Shown piece after piece: positions 37,895 to 46,280 of a stretch of 64,000 bases of DNA. The stretch spans positions 2,121,501-2,185,500 of the forward strand of contig NZ_CP031705.1 of the NCBI RefSeq assembly GCF_022701255.1. The letters run 5' to 3'. Position 1 is the stretch's first letter; each line of letters opens with the position of its first letter. Both the position numbers and the translations under genes were made by a program. The notes beneath the pieces were generated by a model. It saw only the letters and a list, made by a program, of their open reading frames with translations. It made no database searches and was not told where the DNA came from. The stretch comes from Microcoleus vaginatus HSN003. GTDB lineage: Bacteria; Cyanobacteriota; Cyanobacteriia; Cyanobacteriales; Microcoleaceae.

Positions 37895-38178
37895 AGTTTT
37901 GTTTCCCTTGGGATTTATAAATGTATTTTAATTGATTTTGGGCTTGGGCGATCGAAAAAGGTATCGGCGATTGAAATCGCTTTTCTCGATCGGGAACTCG
38001 AATATGCTACGCTCGTTATTCGAGTTCCAGTTCAAGCAATCACCTTGACTCAAGTCCATTGGCGACGGCGGAAATTCGCAATATCCATCAAAAATACCAT
38101 AGCTTAAAATGCCTTTTACAGCCAAACTCGTCTAGCCTGTCATAAAATAGAAGACACATCCTATATTAATTCCCTACC
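37895..38178. other. Gap with a perfect 12-bp inverted repeat
   Basis: No gene. Arms GGAACTCGAATA (37993-38004) and TATTCGAGTTCC (38017-38028) pair perfectly around a 12-base loop. A less perfect CGATCGA...TCGATCG repeat lies immediately to the left (about 37949-37992). A cruciform or RNA hairpin upstream of the toxin-antitoxin pair is possible. Confidence 0.6.
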
Positions 38179-38496
38179 ATGTCGATCGCCGTGATTAAAG
38201 AACATATCGAAATCACCCCAGGAATCTGTGGGGGAAAACCTCGTATCGCTGGACATCGCATCCGAGTTCAGGATATAGTTGTTTGGCACGAACAAATGGG
38301 AATGTCACCAGACGAAATTCTGTATCACTATCCGAGTATTACTTTATCTGATATCTATGCAGCTTTAGCCTATTATCACGATCGTCGAGATGAAATTCGC
38401 TCAGCAATCGAAGCAGATGCAGAATTTGCCAGCCAATTGAAAGCTCAAACCCCATCGCTATTGCAACAAAAATTAAAAAATCGTCAACATGGCTAA
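38179..38496 (+). CDS. DUF433 antitoxin-like protein
   Basis: A 105-residue protein with the DUF433 core TPGICGGKPRIAGHRIRVQDIVVWHEQMGMSPDEI split across residues 13-48, a winged-HTH-like fold. It overlaps by eight bases the DUF5615 gene that follows, the usual layout of a type II toxin-antitoxin module of the VapBC-like type, where the DUF433 product neutralises the nuclease and represses the operon. A palindrome lies upstream. Confidence 0.87.
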   Translation: MSIAVIKEHIEITPGICGGKPRIAGHRIRVQDIVVWHEQMGMSPDEILYHYPSITLSDIYAALAYYHDRRDEIRSAIEADAEFASQLKAQTPSLLQQKLKNRQHG

Positions 38497-38821
38497 GATA
38501 AAATTCCATCTCGACGAAAATATAACTCTTGCCATAGCGAATGGATTGCGAAGACGTGGAATTGATGTCACCACAACTCCAGAACAAGGAATGATTGGGC
38601 AATCCGACGAACAACAATTAGCATTTTCCCTGTCTCAAGAGCGAGTAATTTTTACCCAAGATACGGATTTTTTAAGACTGCATCATGCAGGTTTGTCTCA
38701 CGCGGGTATTGTTTACTGTTTACAAACCAGTAAATCGATTGGGGAAATTTTGCAAGGATTAGTATTAATTTGGGAGGTAGTGAATGCTGAAGAAATGAAC
38801 AATCATTTGGAGTATTTGTAA
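38489..38821 (+). CDS. DUF5615 PIN-like toxin
   Basis: A 110-residue putative RNase with a Mut7-C/PIN-like fold. The N-terminus FHLDENI holds the first acidic pair (Asp/Glu), followed by VIFTQDTDFLRL with Asp residues typical of this group. It overlaps the upstream DUF433 gene, which supports a paired toxin-antitoxin role. Complete, with ATG start; no defect seen. Confidence 0.87.
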   Translation: MAKIKFHLDENITLAIANGLRRRGIDVTTTPEQGMIGQSDEQQLAFSLSQERVIFTQDTDFLRLHHAGLSHAGIVYCLQTSKSIGEILQGLVLIWEVVNAEEMNNHLEYL

Positions 38822-38979
38822 AAATAGGCGAGGCACTTGGAGCCTGAGTATTAATCGTATCCTACCGCAGTTTTGGATCGGTCGAGATAAGGTCATATTT
38901 GGCTATATTTTTCCCAACTCTACTCTCCTGACTCTAAATAGGTGATGATAAAAGTAGTAGCTACTCAAAAGTTCTCGCA

Positions 38980-39390
38980 ATGACTTTTCTCCCATCCGAA
39001 GCGTTTAAATCTATTAGTTATCCCAGCCGCACCGTCAAAAGAGCCGATCGCGCGATCCGGTGCAGCCCTTTTCAATTACACTTCTTCCAGACAATCCGCG
39101 ATAACAGTGTTTTCCTAAGTGCGATCGCCTCAAATGCGGGTGTCGAAAGCGGCTACACTCGATCGCCCGTATCCGAACTCGTAGCCGAAAACTCCCTACT
39201 GTGGCTGATCCAAGTCGGCGTGTTGCGGCGAGAAGTAGACGGACAAGGGATTACCGACAGTTTTCGCCTCACGCCGCTGGGCCGCCAACTCGTGGAAAAA
39301 TGGGAACAGGAAGGACAGGGAGTGCCGGCCGCGTCATTGTGCGATCGCATGGGAAATGCCGTCAGCCGCGGGTTGGGACTATTTCTATGA
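38980..39390 (+). CDS. Npun_F0494-family protein
   Basis: A 136-residue protein matching a cyanobacterial conserved family of unknown function. It begins with a basic AERAI-like segment (RADRAIRCSPFQL) and has a winged-helix-like C-terminal half (LVAENSLLWLIQVGVLRREV then DGQGITDSFRLTPLGRQLV), which suggests DNA or protein binding. ATG start; no partner gene. The foldback element lies directly downstream. Confidence 0.7.
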   Translation: MTFLPSEAFKSISYPSRTVKRADRAIRCSPFQLHFFQTIRDNSVFLSAIASNAGVESGYTRSPVSELVAENSLLWLIQVGVLRREVDGQGITDSFRLTPLGRQLVEKWEQEGQGVPAASLCDRMGNAVSRGLGLFL

Positions 39391-39407
39391 CCTTTTCTCG
39401 CTTGCTG

Positions 39408-39700
39408 TCCGACAGGGAATGAATTCCCTGTCTCATAGCAAAAGTCGGTTAAAAGTGAGATCTTGCACCATTCTCAATAAGCTTTTTATGAACAGGCAAG
39501 ATGCCTGTTCCACAAAGAGTGAATTTTCTTGTGGAACAGGCATCTTGCCTGTTCTTGAGAATGGTGCAAGATGTGAGTTAAAACCGACTGCAAGTCTCAA
39601 ATTAACTCGATGTTGAGTTTCGCATTGCACGTTAATCAACCTCCTCAGTCCTCTTGCAGAGGACTTGCGCTATGAGACAGGGATTTCAATCCCTGTCGGA
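39408..39700. repeat. Nested palindromic (foldback) element
   Basis: Three layers of inverted repeats share one centre near 39522. Outermost: GACAGGGAAT-type palindromes with CTCATAGC / GCTATGAG ends (39408-39439 and 39669-39700). Middle: AAGTCGGTTAAAAGTGAGAT then CTTGCACCATTCTCAA at 39442-39477, matched by TTGAGAATGGTGCAAGATG and GAGTTAAAACCGACT (39555-39589). Core: GAACAGGCAAGATGCCTG... (39490-39515), matched at 39530-39555. No coding sequence is inside, which fits a non-autonomous mobile or MITE-like element. Confidence 0.85.
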
Positions 39701-39802
39701 CTCGCCGTCAAACGAGTTAGACCGCGATCGCACTTGAGTTTCTTAGAAGGACTGGGGTGTGTTTTCTTTCGCGGAGAAGCCCACCAGGAAATTTATGCTT
39801 TT

Positions 39803-39853
39803 TTGTGGAACAGGCCGGAAAGCCTGTTCTTAAAAATGATGCAAGATGTGAGT
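39803..39853. repeat. Half copy of the foldback element
   Basis: Repeats the right half of the element (TTGTGGAACAGGC, GCCTGTTCTT, then ATGATGCAAGATGTGAGT) with a different loop (CGGAAA). Located between the full element and the Uma2 gene. Confidence 0.75.
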
Positions 39854-39912
39854 ATAAATTAAATTCGCGATCGCTTAACTAATACAAATTAAACTTAAAT
39901 CAAATAAAAATA

Positions 39913-40476
39913 ATGGTTCAAACCGCTTCTAAACCTTTGAGTCTCGATGAATTTCTCCAACTGTCGGAAACCAAACCCGCCAGCGAATTCATCGACGGTC
40001 AAATTATCCAGAAACCTATGCCCCAAGGAAAACACAGCACAATTCAAAGCGATTTGGGTGGTGACATCAACCGGGTACTCAAACCGCAACGCATCGCCCG
40101 CGCCTATCCAGAATTACGCTGTACCTTTGGTGGTCGATCGACAGTACCCGATCTTGCAGTCTTTACCTGGGAACGCATTCCCCGCGACGAAAACGGCGAA
40201 GTAGCCAACACTTTCGCCATCGCCCCCGACTGGACAATCGAAATTCTTTCCCCCGACCAAAGTCAAACTAAAGTCGTCCGCAACATTCTCCACAGTCTCG
40301 CCCACGGGACTCAGATGGGCTGGCTGATTGACCCGGAAGAAGAACTGGTATTTGTCTATTTTGCCGATCGCACCATAGCAGTTTTTGAAGAACCGGGCGA
40401 TCGCATCCCCGTTCCAACCTTTGCCGAATCCTTTAATCTCACCGTCGGTGAAATGTTCAGTTGGCTGACTGAGTAG
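39913..40476 (+). CDS. Uma2-family (DUF820) putative nuclease
   Basis: A 187-residue PD-(D/E)XK-like protein. Motifs: SLDEFLQLSETKPASEFIDGQI, VPDLAVF (active-site Asp), DWTIEILSPDQSQ (Glu), then Lys-rich KVVRNILHSL and MGWLIDPEEELVFVY. Similar in layout to the 14700-15278 gene but of a different subgroup. Function of the family is not established. Flanked upstream by foldback repeats. Confidence 0.85.
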   Translation: MVQTASKPLSLDEFLQLSETKPASEFIDGQIIQKPMPQGKHSTIQSDLGGDINRVLKPQRIARAYPELRCTFGGRSTVPDLAVFTWERIPRDENGEVANTFAIAPDWTIEILSPDQSQTKVVRNILHSLAHGTQMGWLIDPEEELVFVYFADRTIAVFEEPGDRIPVPTFAESFNLTVGEMFSWLTE

Positions 40477-40740
40477 TGCCACCTCGGTTTATGAATGATT
40501 TAACCGCAGAGGGCGCAGAGGGCGCGGAGGAGGGAGAAGAGAGATCGCCCTACGGATTTGCTTCGCTCAAATGTGCGGTCGATCGCTTATACTAAAATAT
40601 CTGGTTGTCAGCACTTCAAGGACGAGAGAAAACTAAAGTTATCAGTACAAACTTAATTAGGATTATTTAACCGGACTTGATATCATCTCTCAAATAACCG
40701 CTAACTACTAACAACTAACTACATAAAACGTTTCTCAAAA
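40477..40740. other. ileS leader region
   Basis: Contains a CCGCAGAGGGCGCAGAGG-type direct repeat at about 40502-40520 (also a widespread type; a related CGCCCTTAGCGCCTTCGCGG is at 62592) and AACTACT/AACAACT-like heptamers just before the ileS ATG. No gene. Confidence 0.5.
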
Positions 40741-43700
40741 ATGGAAGCTAAATCTTACAAAGACACCGTAAACCTGCCCAAAACCAAGTTTGATATGCGC
40801 GCCAACGCCGTCAAACGGGAACCAGAATTGCAACAATTTTGGGCCGATCAAGAAATCTACGATCGCCTCTCGGAAAATAACCCAGGCGACTTGTTCATCC
40901 TGCACGACGGGCCACCCTACGCCAACGGACAACTTCACATCGGCCACGCCCTCAACAAAATCCTCAAAGATTTTATCAACCGCTACCAAATGCTGCGCGG
41001 CAAAAAAGTCCGCTACGTGCCGGGTTGGGATTGTCATGGATTGCCGATCGAACTTAAAGTATTGCAGAACATGAAATCGGAGGAGCGGCTAAATCTTACC
41101 CCGATCGAACTCCGCCACAAAGCCGCCACCTTCGCGCAGCAAACAATGGAACAGCAGCGCGAATCCTTCCAGCGCTACGGCGTTTGGGGCGACTGGGAAC
41201 ACCCGTATTTAACCATGAAACCCGAATACGAAGCCGCTCAAATCGGCGTTTTCGGTCAAATGGTGCTCAAAGGCTACATCTACCGCGGCTTCAAACCTGT
41301 TCACTGGAGCCCGAGCTCGAAAACCGCCCTCGCCGAAGCGGAATTGGAATATCCCGAAGGCCACACGTCGCGCAGCATCTACGTCGGCTTTCATGTGAGA
41401 AAATTGTCAAAATCTTTGCAACAGAAGCTCAAGCGCTATATGCCGAGCCTCTGGGCGGCGATTTGGACGACTACCCCCTGGACGATTCCGGCAAACTTGG
41501 CGATCGCAGTTAATCCCGAACTAACTTATGCGGTGGTGGAACCGCCGGCAAATTCCAACATCGCACAACAATTTATCTTAGTAGCTGTCGATGCGGTCGA
41601 TCGGCTGTCGGCAACTTTTAACACTCAATTAAAAATACTTGCTACCTTCAAAGGCAAAGAATTAGAAGGTTGCAGCTACAAACACCCGCTGTTCGATCGC
41701 GAAAGTCCAATTGTTGCCGGCGGTGACTACATTACCGCTGACTCAGGAACCGGATTAGTGCACACCGCACCAGGCCACGGACAAGAAGACTTTATCGTCG
41801 GAAAACGCTGTGGTTTGCCAGTTTTAACGCCCGTAGATGAAAACGGAAACTTCACCGCAGAAGCCGGACAGTTTGTAGGTTTAAATGTCCTCGGAAACGG
41901 CAATGGCGCAGTCATTGATGCCCTTGCTGACGCAAATTGTTTGATTAAAGAGGAAAGTTACGCTCACTCTTATCCTTACGATTGGCGCACGAAAAAGCCG
42001 ACCATTTTTCGGGCAACAGAACAGTGGTTTGCCTCGGTTGAAGGGTTCCGAGATGAAGCATTAAAAGCGATCGCCGAGGTGAATTGGATTCCCGCCCAAG
42101 GGGAAAATCGGATTACTGCAATGGTGGGTGATCGATCGGATTGGTGTATTTCTCGCCAGCGGACTTGGGGCGTTCCCATTCCCGTATTCTACGACGAAGA
42201 AACCAACGAACCCCTGTTAAATGAAGAAACGATCGCCCATGTGCAAGCCCTTTTTGCCGAGAAAGGTTCCGATGCTTGGTGGGAATTGTCGATCGATGAA
42301 TTGCTGCCGGAATCTTACCGCAATAACGGCCGCACTTACCGCAAAGGTACAGACACGATGGATGTGTGGTTTGACTCGGGTTCTTCCTGGGCCGCAGTTG
42401 CCCAAGGTCGATCGGAATTAAACTATCCTGCTGATATCTATTTGGAAGGTTCAGACCAACACCGCGGCTGGTTTCAATCGAGCTTGCTGACCAGTGTAGC
42501 AACTAACGGCGTCGCTCCTTACAAAACAGTTTTGACTCACGGTTTTGTGCTGGATGAAAAAGGCCGCAAGATGAGCAAATCTGAAGGCAATGTCGTCGAT
42601 CCGGCAGCCGTAATTAAGGAATATGGAGCCGATGTTTTGCGGTTGTGGGTGTCTTCGGTAGACTACTCGGCAGACGTGCCGTTGGGCAAAAACATTCTCA
42701 AACAGCAGTCGGATGTTTACCGCAAAATTCGCAATACAGCTAAGTTTTTGCTGGGCAATTTGCACGACTTTGACCCGGCAAAAGATGGCGTTGCTTACGA
42801 GGAATTGCCGGAACTCGATCGCTATATGCTGCACAGAATGGGCGAGGTTTTTGCGGAAGTCCAAGATGCTTTTGAAAGCTTCCAATTTTCCCGATTTTTC
42901 CAAACAGTGCAGAATTTCTGCACGGTGGATTTGTCGAATTTTTACTTGGATATTGCCAAAGACAGACTTTACATCAGCGCGACAGATACCCTTCGCCGCC
43001 GCAGTTGTCAGACGGTGATTGCAATTGCTGTGGAGAATTTAGCAAGGGCGATCGCACCTGTGTTGTGTCACATGGCTGAGGATATTTGGCAGTACCTTCC
43101 CTATCCGACTCCTTACAAGTCCGTGTTTGAAGCCGGCTGGGTGCAAATAGATGCTTCATGGCACAATCCAGAATTGGCTACTCGCTGGCAGTATTTGCGA
43201 CAAGTGCGCGGCGAAGTTAACAAGGTTTTGGAAAAAGCCCGGATGGAAAAGGCGATCGGTTCTTCTTTGGAAGCTAAGGTTTTGGTGTATGTTCCCGATG
43301 TGGAAAAAAGACAGCAATTGCAAGCTTTGAATCCCAGCAGCGAAGAATTGGTGGATTATGTACGATCGCAAAATTCAGTCATCGAGTTAGCAGCAGAGGA
43401 GAAAGCAAAAGCAGCACAAGATCAACAGGAAGAACAAGCGGCAAAAGTTGCCAAAGTGTTGACAGAAAACACAGTTTATGTTGAGGCGGAAACGAGAGAA
43501 AAGGGCGATCGATCTTCTCAGATCGTACAGTATTCGGCCCCGGAAACCACGGCTTTAGATTTGCAGCAAATCTTAGATCGAAGCGCCGACTTTGTGGCTA
43601 ATTTGCCTGAATACGCGGGGAACTTTTTTACAGAATACCAAAAAGCGCTGGTCACACTTGGACTGTTAGCCTCTGTGTTGATAACGGGCCGAGTAACGCT

Positions 43701-44331
43701 GGCGATTTTGGATACGATGAATCAGATTCCGCTTTTGGGAGGCTTATTGGAAGTCATCGGCATCTTATTTACAATCTGGTTTGCTTTCCGTCACTTGCTG
43801 TTTGCCGCCAACCGTCAACAACTGGCTCAAAAGATTGATTTTATGACAGCAGATGTGGTGGGGCGGACAAGCGGGCTTGTGCTTGCAGAAACACAGGCGA
43901 TCGTACTCGCACCGCCAGTAGAAGCAGCGCTTGTGCTGGTAGAAGAAACACAGGCGATCGTACAAACAGCCCCAGTAGAAACGGCGCTTGTAGAAACACC
44001 CCAAATCCCGCAAGCAGAATTAGTTGCGATCGAACCCAAACCAGAAATTCCTGCTTCCATAGCTGTAACGCACGATTCTACAATGACCGGCAAGGGTGTA
44101 GATGAACTGCGGTATTTGTTCATTACTTCGGAAGTGGAACTGGTAGAATCGAATGAAATTCTGCAAGAATTGCCGTACAGTTATCAGTCTCCTGAGTTGG
44201 CGATTGGTGTAGTGAAAGCAGACGGGGAAAAGTGCGATCGCTGCTGGAATTACTCGACTCACGTCAGCGAGTCGATCGAACATCCGGTAATTTGCGAACG
44301 CTGCGTGTCAGCAGTAGACGACAAATTCTAA
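40741..44331 (+). CDS. ileS: Isoleucyl-tRNA synthetase with CAAD membrane domain
   Basis: Charges tRNA-Ile with isoleucine. Class I motifs HIGH (residues 66-69) and KMSKS (610-614) are intact, the editing domain lies between, and the anticodon-binding domain follows. Unlike the roughly 950-residue standard enzyme, this one has 1196 residues because a region is inserted before the C-terminal zinc finger (CDRCWNYS...CERC, about 1165-1190). The insert holds a CAAD domain at about 965-1033 with two membrane helices ([37 protein letters not shown]) and a Val/Glu/Ala linker containing TQAIV twice. CAAD domains are known to anchor cyanobacterial synthetases to thylakoid membranes. Confidence 0.96.
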   Translation: MEAKSYKDTVNLPKTKFDMRANAVKREPELQQFWADQEIYDRLSENNPGDLFILHDGPPYANGQLHIGHALNKILKDFINRYQMLRGKKVRYVPGWDCHGLPIELKVLQNMKSEERLNLTPIELRHKAATFAQQTMEQQRESFQRYGVWGDWEHPYLTMKPEYEAAQIGVFGQMVLKGYIYRGFKPVHWSPSSKTALAEAELEYPEGHTSRSIYVGFHVRKLSKSLQQKLKRYMPSLWAAIWTTTPWTIPANLAIAVNPELTYAVVEPPANSNIAQQFILVAVDAVDRLSATFNTQLKILATFKGKELEGCSYKHPLFDRESPIVAGGDYITADSGTGLVHTAPGHGQEDFIVGKRCGLPVLTPVDENGNFTAEAGQFVGLNVLGNGNGAVIDALADANCLIKEESYAHSYPYDWRTKKPTIFRATEQWFASVEGFRDEALKAIAEVNWIPAQGENRITAMVGDRSDWCISRQRTWGVPIPVFYDEETNEPLLNEETIAHVQALFAEKGSDAWWELSIDELLPESYRNNGRTYRKGTDTMDVWFDSGSSWAAVAQGRSELNYPADIYLEGSDQHRGWFQSSLLTSVATNGVAPYKTVLTHGFVLDEKGRKMSKSEGNVVDPAAVIKEYGADVLRLWVSSVDYSADVPLGKNILKQQSDVYRKIRNTAKFLLGNLHDFDPAKDGVAYEELPELDRYMLHRMGEVFAEVQDAFESFQFSRFFQTVQNFCTVDLSNFYLDIAKDRLYISATDTLRRRSCQTVIAIAVENLARAIAPVLCHMAEDIWQYLPYPTPYKSVFEAGWVQIDASWHNPELATRWQYLRQVRGEVNKVLEKARMEKAIGSSLEAKVLVYVPDVEKRQQLQALNPSSEELVDYVRSQNSVIELAAEEKAKAAQDQQEEQAAKVAKVLTENTVYVEAETREKGDRSSQIVQYSAPETTALDLQQILDRSADFVANLPEYAGNFFTEYQKALVTLGLLASVLITGRVTLAILDTMNQIPLLGGLLEVIGILFTIWFAFRHLLFAANRQQLAQKIDFMTADVVGRTSGLVLAETQAIVLAPPVEAALVLVEETQAIVQTAPVETALVETPQIPQAELVAIEPKPEIPASIAVTHDSTMTGKGVDELRYLFITSEVELVESNEILQELPYSYQSPELAIGVVKADGEKCDRCWNYSTHVSESIEHPVICERCVSAVDDKF

Positions 44332-44360
44332 CCGTATGATGTACACCGCACACCGCTGTA

Positions 44361-44520
44361 ACTGCCATTGCGAGCTATACGCGAAGCAATCGCAGACTCC
44401 GTGATTGCTTCACTATCTACTCGTTACCAGGCTCCTGCCTGGTAACGCAGATCCGGAGGCTCTGCCTCCATCTTCCCAGCCGAGGCAGAGCCTCGCTTAT
44501 ATGGGTTCCAAGGCAGAGCC
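44361..44520. repeat. Cluster of palindromic repeats downstream of ileS
   Basis: Four hairpins in 100 bp: arms CGTTACCAGG/CCTGGTAACG with a six-base loop (44422-44447); GGAGGC-TCT-GCCTCC (44455-44469); CGAGGC-AGA-GCCTCG (44481-44495); and AAGGC-AGA-GCCTT (44510-44522). All but the first share the core GGCAGAGCC or its complement. Just left is a CATTGCGAG...GATTGCTTC element. They fill the ileS downstream region. Confidence 0.8.
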
Positions 44521-44583
44521 TTTGAACCAGTTAAATCAATCAAACAATGAGTGGGATGGGCTTTGAGCAGCGTCCCGAATATG

Positions 44584-44877
44584 CTATTTCTTAAAAAAAC
44601 CGCAGACGATTTCGCCAGGGTTGTTTTGTCCAAACGCCAAAACAGTTCCATCTTTCTTAACTGTAGTGCGATCGCGGCAATTGTAGACTTCCAGAGGCTG
44701 TTTAACTCCATCAACACTCAGAATTACCCTGTATTCCCAATAGTTTTTCGCACTGCGTTTGATATCGACAATGCAAATCTCGCGCCCTCGATAATTGCGG
44801 CATACAGAGGCGTCAGCAGGAAGCGCCACCCAGAAAAAAGATATTAATAGCAACAAGTAGCAAACACATTTCCTCAT
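44584..44877 (-). CDS. Small secreted Cys-containing protein
   Basis: A 97-residue protein with a clear signal peptide (CYLLLLISFFWVALPADA, about residues 5-23). The mature part of about 73 residues holds four Cys (SVCRNYRGREICIV, VYNCRDR, IVCGFF), which suggests two disulfides in the periplasm or outside. I do not recognise the family. ATG start. Confidence 0.65.
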   Translation of the reverse strand: MRKCVCYLLLLISFFWVALPADASVCRNYRGREICIVDIKRSAKNYWEYRVILSVDGVKQPLEVYNCRDRTTVKKDGTVLAFGQNNPGEIVCGFFKK

Positions 44878-44961
44878 CAGCCAAATTACTAAGTTTTATC
44901 TTACGTTTTTTGATAATCAAGTGACAGTATTTAGCAAGCGACTTAGCAATTGGGTGCGCCC

Positions 44962-45474
44962 TCAAGTGGCGACATCGTAAGATAGCTGAACGATGCCAGA
45001 ACTGTATGTTTGACATCCAGTTAACTGCAAAGCTGTAGTGTTTATGGGATTAGTAAATAAAGGAATTCCCTCGCCCAAAATAATCGGCTGCACCGAGAGA
45101 ATGACCTCGTTGACAAAATTTTGATTCAGGAAATCGCGAATCAGCAGAGAACCTCCCACCAACCAAATATTCTTACCGTCAAGCAAGCGCAAATCCTTGA
45201 CAAAATTATCTAAATCTGTAACCACTTCGACATCAGAAGTTGCTTTAAAATTTAGATTTTTCGTAAAAACATAACTCTTTTTTTCCGGGTACGGATACTC
45301 GCCAAAAGTTAGAACTTGTTCGTAAGTTTTCCGACCCATGAGAACCGTATCGATGCTATCTAAGAATTTACTATAACCGTAATTTTGGTCTGTAAACAGC
45401 CAGTCAATATCGCCATTCGAGCGGGCAATATAACCGTCCAGACTAGATGCAATGAATAGTACAATTTTACGCAT
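44962..45474 (-). CDS. Dihydrofolate reductase-like (RibD C-terminal) protein
   Basis: A 170-residue protein of the YyaP/RibD C-terminal family, which share the dihydrofolate reductase fold and use NAD(P)H. Motifs: FIASSLDGYIARSNGDIDWLF, VLMGRKTYEQVL, NIWLVGGSLLIRDFLNQNFVNEV and ILGEGIPLF. The natural substrate of such single-domain members is usually unknown. It lies 66 bp downstream of the DUF4926 gene on the same strand and may be co-transcribed by chance of position. Confidence 0.87.
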   Translation of the reverse strand: MRKIVLFIASSLDGYIARSNGDIDWLFTDQNYGYSKFLDSIDTVLMGRKTYEQVLTFGEYPYPEKKSYVFTKNLNFKATSDVEVVTDLDNFVKDLRLLDGKNIWLVGGSLLIRDFLNQNFVNEVILSVQPIILGEGIPLFTNPINTTALQLTGCQTYSSGIVQLSYDVAT

Positions 45475-45540
45475 GGCAACACCGAGGTTTTGGGAATGAT
45501 TGGGGCGATTATCGCCCGAATCACCTTAATTTTAAATGAT

Positions 45541-46260
45541 TTAGTGTCGTGACGGTAGCTTGAGTTCGATACCCACCTTTTGACCGAGATCGATCGCCGT
45601 ATTAGCAAAATCAGTCATGCCTGCGATCGGAATTGCGCTCGCAGTTGCCGCCCCAATCATCGCAGTAATGCTTTTCTTTAATCGGGCTTTATTCCGTTCG
45701 TTCTCCGGTTTCTTAATTTCAGCTTCGACATCTTCAATATCAATAATTATCCCATCGCGAATATCTTCGGGAAACTGCTCGACGGTTTGACGCATCGATG
45801 AGATTAGTTGCAGAAGTTCGGCGGTATTGGCGTTATTGATTTGCTTGAATTCATTGTCGCTAAATGAAGCGTTGTCTTTAAATTGGCTGGGGATGACACC
45901 GGAGAGATTAGCATCTGGAAAATTGCTGGTTTGCGATTTATCAACTTTATCGCCTGCAACTTTATCACCGGCAATTTTATCACCGGCCACATTATCGCCT
46001 TGACCGTATTGGTAAATATGATTACACACCGGAGTATTTTCTGGTGTATAGTTATATTTTAGTTTTAAAAGTTGACTGCTGTGTAAGGGCAACATGGCAT
46101 AAGTTTGCCCATCATCGTCACTGAATTCGACTTCGTAAACTTCGGGGGCTAAAAACTCGACGATCGTCCCTACTTGACCGGCAAGTAAATTATGGTTTGG
46201 TAAATCTTCCTTGATGGCAACAATATCTAGTAATTGTAATTTTGAAATTCCCCTTACCAT
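45541..46260 (-). CDS. DUF4926 protein with a Roco-shared C-terminal module
   Basis: A 239-residue protein. Residues 6-68 form a DUF4926 domain (LDIVAIKEDLPNHNLLAGQV, TIVEF...YEVEFSDDDGQTYAMLPL). A repeat-like GDNVAGDKIAGDKVAGDKVD follows at 88-107. Residues 136-239 (NEFKQINNANTAELLQL... to the end) are nearly identical to the C-terminus of the Roco protein encoded 21 bp upstream; they include an acidic helix (IIIDIEDVEAEIKKPEN) and a hydrophobic stretch at 199-214. DUF4926 occurs in small proteins of unknown role, often near accessory genes. Function unknown; probably acts together with the Roco protein. Confidence 0.75.
   Translation of the reverse strand: MVRGISKLQLLDIVAIKEDLPNHNLLAGQVGTIVEFLAPEVYEVEFSDDDGQTYAMLPLHSSQLLKLKYNYTPENTPVCNHIYQYGQGDNVAGDKIAGDKVAGDKVDKSQTSNFPDANLSGVIPSQFKDNASFSDNEFKQINNANTAELLQLISSMRQTVEQFPEDIRDGIIIDIEDVEAEIKKPENERNKARLKKSITAMIGAATASAIPIAGMTDFANTAIDLGQKVGIELKLPSRH
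45544..45855 (-). repeat. Shared 104-codon C-terminal module, copy 2
   Basis: About 312 bases that closely match 46284-46595 at both DNA and protein level, only 429 bases apart. This shows recent tandem duplication or gene conversion of a coding module. Confidence 0.85.
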
Positions 46261-46280
46261 AATTTACCTCGGATTTTTAT

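Larger units (their letters stand above)
39391..39912. other. Gap occupied by foldback repeats
   Basis: No gene. The gap consists almost entirely of the 293-bp nested foldback element (39408-39700) and a half copy (39803-39853) described separately, with a short HIP1-containing stretch between them. Confidence 0.7.
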
